In this document: positions 61,250 through 64,000 of the stretch, in pieces
Layout: every line of letters starts with the position of its first letter
Numbering within the stretch: position 1 is the first letter of the stretch
Origin: Rhodopseudomonas pseudopalustris
Lineage (GTDB): Bacteria; Pseudomonadota; Alphaproteobacteria; Rhizobiales; Xanthobacteraceae
Assembly (NCBI RefSeq): GCF_900110435.1
Contig: NZ_FODT01000001.1
Coordinates: 124,001-188,000 of the forward strand
Reading direction: 5' to 3'
Length of the DNA stretch: 64,000 nt
Notes under the pieces: model-generated
What the model saw: only the letters and a program-made list of their open reading frames with translations
What the model was told of the DNA's origin: nothing
Databases searched by the model: none
Translations under genes and position numbers: made by a program

Positions 61250-61882
61250 TCACCAGCGCAGCAGCCGGGGGCCGAGCAATGCGCCGGCCAGCGTGCACAG
61301 CACCACCGTCCCGCCGTACCAGACGGAAATGAATGCAACGCTCTCGGCGGCGCAGTGGAGTGCATAGCCCATAGCGCTGACGCAGCCTGCGACCAGACCG
61401 GACACTGCGCCCGCCCTCACCAGATCTGTCGGGGCCATCCGGCGCACCGCCCAGATGATGGTGGCGAACGGAACAATCGCGATGACCGGGATCGACACCA
61501 GGCATTCAATCCATTCGTCGCCGACGATCTCGGTCCTCCAGTGCGACATCGGCGTCAGGGAAAGCGCGCCGATCGCGAGCCCCATCACCGCGAGCAACGG
61601 AAGCGATAGCAGCGCCAGTGACACCCGACGCTCACCACCCGGTCGCGCCAGCCGACTTAGGACAATCGATGCCGGGATGAGGATGGGGAGCATCAGCCCG
61701 ATCTTCAGCAACAGATACGGCAGTGAGCGGTCGAGGTCCGGGCGCAGCCCCATCACCGCCAGCACAAGGCAGGCGGCGAGCAGGACGCCCCCAGCAATGA
61801 CGAGCACCAGCGTTCGGCCGGCCGGCCGGCGAACGGGCTCGACATTGGTTCCGAGCATGGCGATGAGATCGTCGGTCTTCAT
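61250..61882 (-). CDS. nrsF: NrsF-like (DUF1109) membrane anti-sigma factor
   Basis: 210 residues and six membrane helices. Family DUF1109 is indicated by MKTDDLIAMLGTNVEPVRR at the N-terminus, conserved Cys in WIECLVS and ALHCAAES, and GGTVVLCT. In Caulobacter NrsF inhibits SigF until heavy-metal exposure alters paired cysteines. The 3' end of the sigma gene overlaps its start by 4 bases, so the two are coupled. Confidence 0.9.
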   Translation of the reverse strand: MKTDDLIAMLGTNVEPVRRPAGRTLVLVIAGGVLLAACLVLAVMGLRPDLDRSLPYLLLKIGLMLPILIPASIVLSRLARPGGERRVSLALLSLPLLAVMGLAIGALSLTPMSHWRTEIVGDEWIECLVSIPVIAIVPFATIIWAVRRMAPTDLVRAGAVSGLVAGCVSAMGYALHCAAESVAFISVWYGGTVVLCTLAGALLGPRLLRW

Positions 61883-62430
61883 GACAGTTTCTCCCGTCCG
61901 ATCATCGCGGCCAACGCCTTCAAACCGCGATGGACGCTTACTTTGACTGAAGACTCGCTCATCTTGAATTTAGTCGCCGTCTCGGCGACGCTCAGACCGT
62001 CCAGCTTGACGGCCTGCACAGCCGTCCGCATCTTCTCCGGAAGTCCCGCCATCAGCCTGCTGAGATCGATGGAACTCTCGACGCCGGCGGCGGCGTCCTC
62101 CTCCACCAACGGATCGATGCCGTCGATTCGGACGTCAGACATCGACCCCCGGGTATGCCGCAGGTGGTCGATCAGCTTGTAGCGCGCAATCGCGCGCACC
62201 CAGGGCGTCAGCAACTGCGCCGGGTCATAGGTGTGGCGCCTCATGTGAATGGCCATCAAGGCTTCTTGAACAAGGTCCTCGGCCTCTGTCGCGCTGCGGC
62301 CGATTCTGGCGAGCTTGCCCCGGTAATAGACGCGCAGATTGCCGCTCAGCCGCGACAGCAGTTCGCGGTGCGCAGCGGCCTCGCCGCGCAGGCTTGCCAG
62401 CATCAGCGGCTTCAGCTCGTCCTCGACCAT
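61879..62430 (-). CDS. sigF: ECF sigma factor (SigF-like)
   Basis: 183 residues. Region 2 includes RVYYRGKLARIGRSATEAEDLVQEALMAIHMRRHTYD and WVRAIARYKLIDHLR, and region 4 ends VAETATKFKMSESSVKVSVHRGLK. The DUF1109 membrane protein is encoded directly downstream and should hold it inactive. A TGTAACC-N16-CGAATT promoter lies about 25 bases upstream of the ATG, consistent with autoregulation. Metal stress is the inferred signal. Confidence 0.92.
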   Translation of the reverse strand: MVEDELKPLMLASLRGEAAAHRELLSRLSGNLRVYYRGKLARIGRSATEAEDLVQEALMAIHMRRHTYDPAQLLTPWVRAIARYKLIDHLRHTRGSMSDVRIDGIDPLVEEDAAAGVESSIDLSRLMAGLPEKMRTAVQAVKLDGLSVAETATKFKMSESSVKVSVHRGLKALAAMIGREKLS

Positions 62431-62891
62431 CTCAGCGCCCTAACAACCTCAATTCGGGCGGAACCGCAGCTTGGTTACATCTCACGCAGGAAAATCGGGC
62501 CGACGCCTCGGCGTTTTCCATGCGCAATGTGCGGTCGCGTCCTGGAGGGCCTCAACGAGGTCAAAGGGCCGACTACCCCCGCCGGTAGCGGGCCCGATCC
62601 GGTTGACGGTTCTGCGGAGGTCGGCGGTGAAGCGAGAGGTTCTTTTCCCTCGCCGATCGGCGGACGCGGAATGTCAGAGCAAACGGCTATGCTCGAAGAA
62701 GCGTCGGCAATGCGAGAGGGATGAAACGGGCCATCCAGCGGAGCGGAAGCCCTCAGCGGACCGAAGCATTTCGACAGGGCCCGGCAGGTGTCTGATTCGT
62801 AGAGCGCCCCGGTCGCCTCGATGCCGCAATCGCATCAGGGGCGTCACCGCGAGAGAACCGAACGACCAACCGTTCGCAATCTGTTTCGGAA
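62431..62891. other. Intergenic stretch, only the sigF promoter seen
   Basis: About 460 bases between sigF and the tRNA gene. The first 50 carry the ECF-type promoter. No coding frame of convincing composition, no terminator. The longest frames overlap the tRNA and carry its translated sequence, so they are artefacts. Confidence 0.5.
62453..62479 (-). promoter_or_regulatory. ECF-type promoter 1, TGTAACC-N16-CGAATT
   Basis: Minus strand TGTAACC at the -35 position, 16 bases, CGAATT at -10, about 20 bases before the sigF start. Identical in all 13 bases and in spacing to the element at 61178-61206. Confidence 0.8.
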
Positions 62892-62967
62892 TGGTGCCCA
62901 GGGGCGGGATCGAACCACCGACACTGCGATTTTCAGTCGCATGCTCTACCAACTGAGCTACCTGGGC
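62892..62967 (-). tRNA. tRNA-Phe (GAA)
   Basis: 76 bases including encoded CCA. The acceptor stem GCCCAGG pairs with CCTGGGC, the D arm is GCTCAGTTGGTAGAGC, the anticodon loop CTGAAAA gives GAA, and the T arm GGTTCGATCC is standard. It charges phenylalanine. Single tRNA, minus strand. Confidence 0.98.
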
Positions 62968-63202
62968 GTTCCGTCCGGCGCGAAGGCCGGGGGAGCGCCG
63001 GTTTATAGTCAGCCGCGGCGGCGCTGTCCACCCGTCCCGACACTCCTTTGCCCGGGAAAAATCGCCGGGAATTCAGAAGGGCCTGCCGGGTCGCAGACAA
63101 CCCGCAAGCGGGGGCGAAGTCGTCGGGGAAATCTCGGCGGCGTCGGACAACGCTTGCCCGCGGGCCGGGATCGGCCAATGACCGACCAGCGGCCCGCTTT
63201 GC

Positions 63203-63445
63203 TCAATCTTCGTCGTTTTCCGATGGCGCGGCGGAAATCACATAAGCGCCCGACAGCCAGCGGTTGAGATCGACGTCGCGGCAGCGCTCGCTGCAGAACG
63301 GCCGGGATTGCTCGGTCGCCGGCTTGCCGCAAACCGGGCAGCGCTTGGCCTTCGTGGCCTTCGCAGCCCCAGACTTTGCGGCGGGTGTCTTGGCGCCAGA
63401 AGCCTTGCCGGCAGAAGGCTTGGCGGCGGGAGCGTCAGGAGGCAT
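63203..63445 (-). CDS. yacG: DNA gyrase inhibitor YacG
   Basis: 80 residues. Zinc-binding CPVCGKP and [16 protein letters not shown] are the family's hallmark. YacG binds GyrB and blocks DNA binding in E. coli. The N-terminal Ala/Lys-rich extension (about 1-34) is longer than usual. The start overlaps the maf stop by 11 bases, so the two are probably coupled. Start at MPPDAPAAK; the preceding frame is a maf shadow. Confidence 0.93.
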   Translation of the reverse strand: MPPDAPAAKPSAGKASGAKTPAAKSGAAKATKAKRCPVCGKPATEQSRPFCSERCRDVDLNRWLSGAYVISAAPSENDED

Positions 63446-64000
63446 TGAGCCAGCCGAACCGGATCGGGAAACCTTCGCCGCCGAGCAGCGACACCGTCTC
63501 GTACAACGGCAGGCCGACGATATTGGTGTAGGAGCCGACGATCTTGACCACGAAGCTGCCGGCGATGCCCTGCACGGCGTAACCACCGGCCTTGCCGCGC
63601 CATTCGCCGGAACCGACATAGCCGTCGATATCTTCCTCCGACAGCCGCTTGAACCGGACCTTGGTCTCGATCAGACGCTGGCGGAAGCTGCCCTTCGGCG
63701 TCACCAGGCAGACCGCGGTGTAGACCCGGTGGTTGCGACCGCTGAGCAGCCGCAGGCATTGCGACGCCTCGTCGACCAGCTCGGCCTTGGGCAGGATGCG
63801 GCGGCCGACCGCCACCACGGTATCGGCGGCGAGCAGATAGGCGCCGCGCAGATCGTCGTCGAGCTGGATCGATTGCAGCGCCGCCTCGGCCTTGGCGCGG
63901 GCCAGGCGATTGGCGCAGGAGCGCGGCAATTCGCCCTTGGTCGGCGTCTCGTCGACATCGGCCGGACGCAGCGCGTCGGGCTCGATCCCAGCCTGATTGA
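63435..64000 (-). CDS. maf: Maf-family nucleoside triphosphate pyrophosphatase, 5' end outside the window
   Basis: About 188 residues visible; the N-terminal residues lie beyond the right edge, where the frame stays open (reading [20 protein letters not shown]). Catalytic-region motifs [18 protein letters not shown] and the [11 protein letters not shown]-like loop are present. Maf enzymes hydrolyse dTTP, UTP or modified nucleotides, preventing their incorporation. The 3' end overlaps yacG. An ATG within the visible part is unlikely to be the true start. Confidence 0.93.
   Translation of the reverse strand, partial: NQAGIEPDALRPADVDETPTKGELPRSCANRLARAKAEAALQSIQLDDDLRGAYLLAADTVVAVGRRILPKAELVDEASQCLRLLSGRNHRVYTAVCLVTPKGSFRQRLIETKVRFKRLSEEDIDGYVGSGEWRGKAGGYAVQGIAGSFVVKIVGSYTNIVGLPLYETVSLLGGEGFPIRFGWLNAS

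Noticed and set aside
62674-62952. 92-codon frame across the tRNA-Phe gene
   Set aside because: It begins with the translated tRNA sequence (MVEHATENRSVGGSIPPLG), a recurrent artefact.
1-64000. CRISPR array, prophage or integrated element
   Set aside because: No regularly spaced repeats, integrase, transposase or phage genes were seen; the only tRNA has no adjacent integrase or direct repeat.

Overview
The window looks like chromosome from a Rhodopseudomonas or Bradyrhizobium type alphaproteobacterium (Nitrobacteraceae), most likely a Rhodopseudomonas palustris strain or close relative. The reasons are high-GC codon use, a fused trpEG with a rhizobial-type leader peptide, a complete sox locus with ArsR-type SoxR, TAXI-TRAP and Bug-type uptake genes, and short dispersed GC-rich repeats typical of this family. 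This is inferred from gene content and remembered family traits, without a database search.

Layout. 0-5 kb: two ParA-like ATPases, a frameshifted apt and trpEG with a transcription attenuator. 5-18 kb: orphan HicB, methyltransferase, ABC1 kinase, PhnA, OmpW-like porin, propionyl-CoA synthetase type ligase, an SDR, and a DUF1850/TRAP permease/TAXI uptake operon. 17.6-29.6 kb: MFS, PhoD phosphatase, Bug-type binding protein, a degenerate EAL protein, several exported unknowns, Nudix, thioesterase, GT87 and HAD enzymes, and a 50-residue zinc-ribbon gene. 29.7-33.6 kb: bioF-bioD-bioA (no bioB here) and a small kinase-like NTPase. 33.6-38.9 kb: a QseBC/PmrAB-like two-component pair divergent from dsbD-dsbA-ldt, with a CTTAAG-N5-CTTAAG direct repeat between them.

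38.9-54.3 kb is a sulfur-oxidation locus built from two divergons: soxYZBCD against soxAX, and soxV/soxW against soxS/soxR. It also has two flavocytochrome-c sulfide dehydrogenase flavoproteins, a c-type cytochrome, two YeeE/YedE transporters on opposite sides, a GlcG-like protein and a DsrE-like protein. The Tat-exported carrier SoxYZ, cytochrome SoxAX, hydrolase SoxB and SoxCD would oxidise thiosulfate in the periplasm. CcdA, SoxW and SoxS supply reductant, and SoxR probably represses.

54.6-60.7 kb is a periplasmic copper-handling operon: His-rich protein, small lipoprotein, TolC-like protein, multicopper oxidase, cupredoxin, CusF-like, CopC, CopD. A CsoR-like operator candidate lies upstream. 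It faces a His-rich exported peptide gene and an ECF sigma factor/NrsF pair. Two identical promoter-like elements (TGTAACC-N16-CGAATT) precede the sigma factor and the His-rich gene, suggesting a small metal-stress regulon. The right end has tRNA-Phe, yacG and a maf gene that runs off the window.
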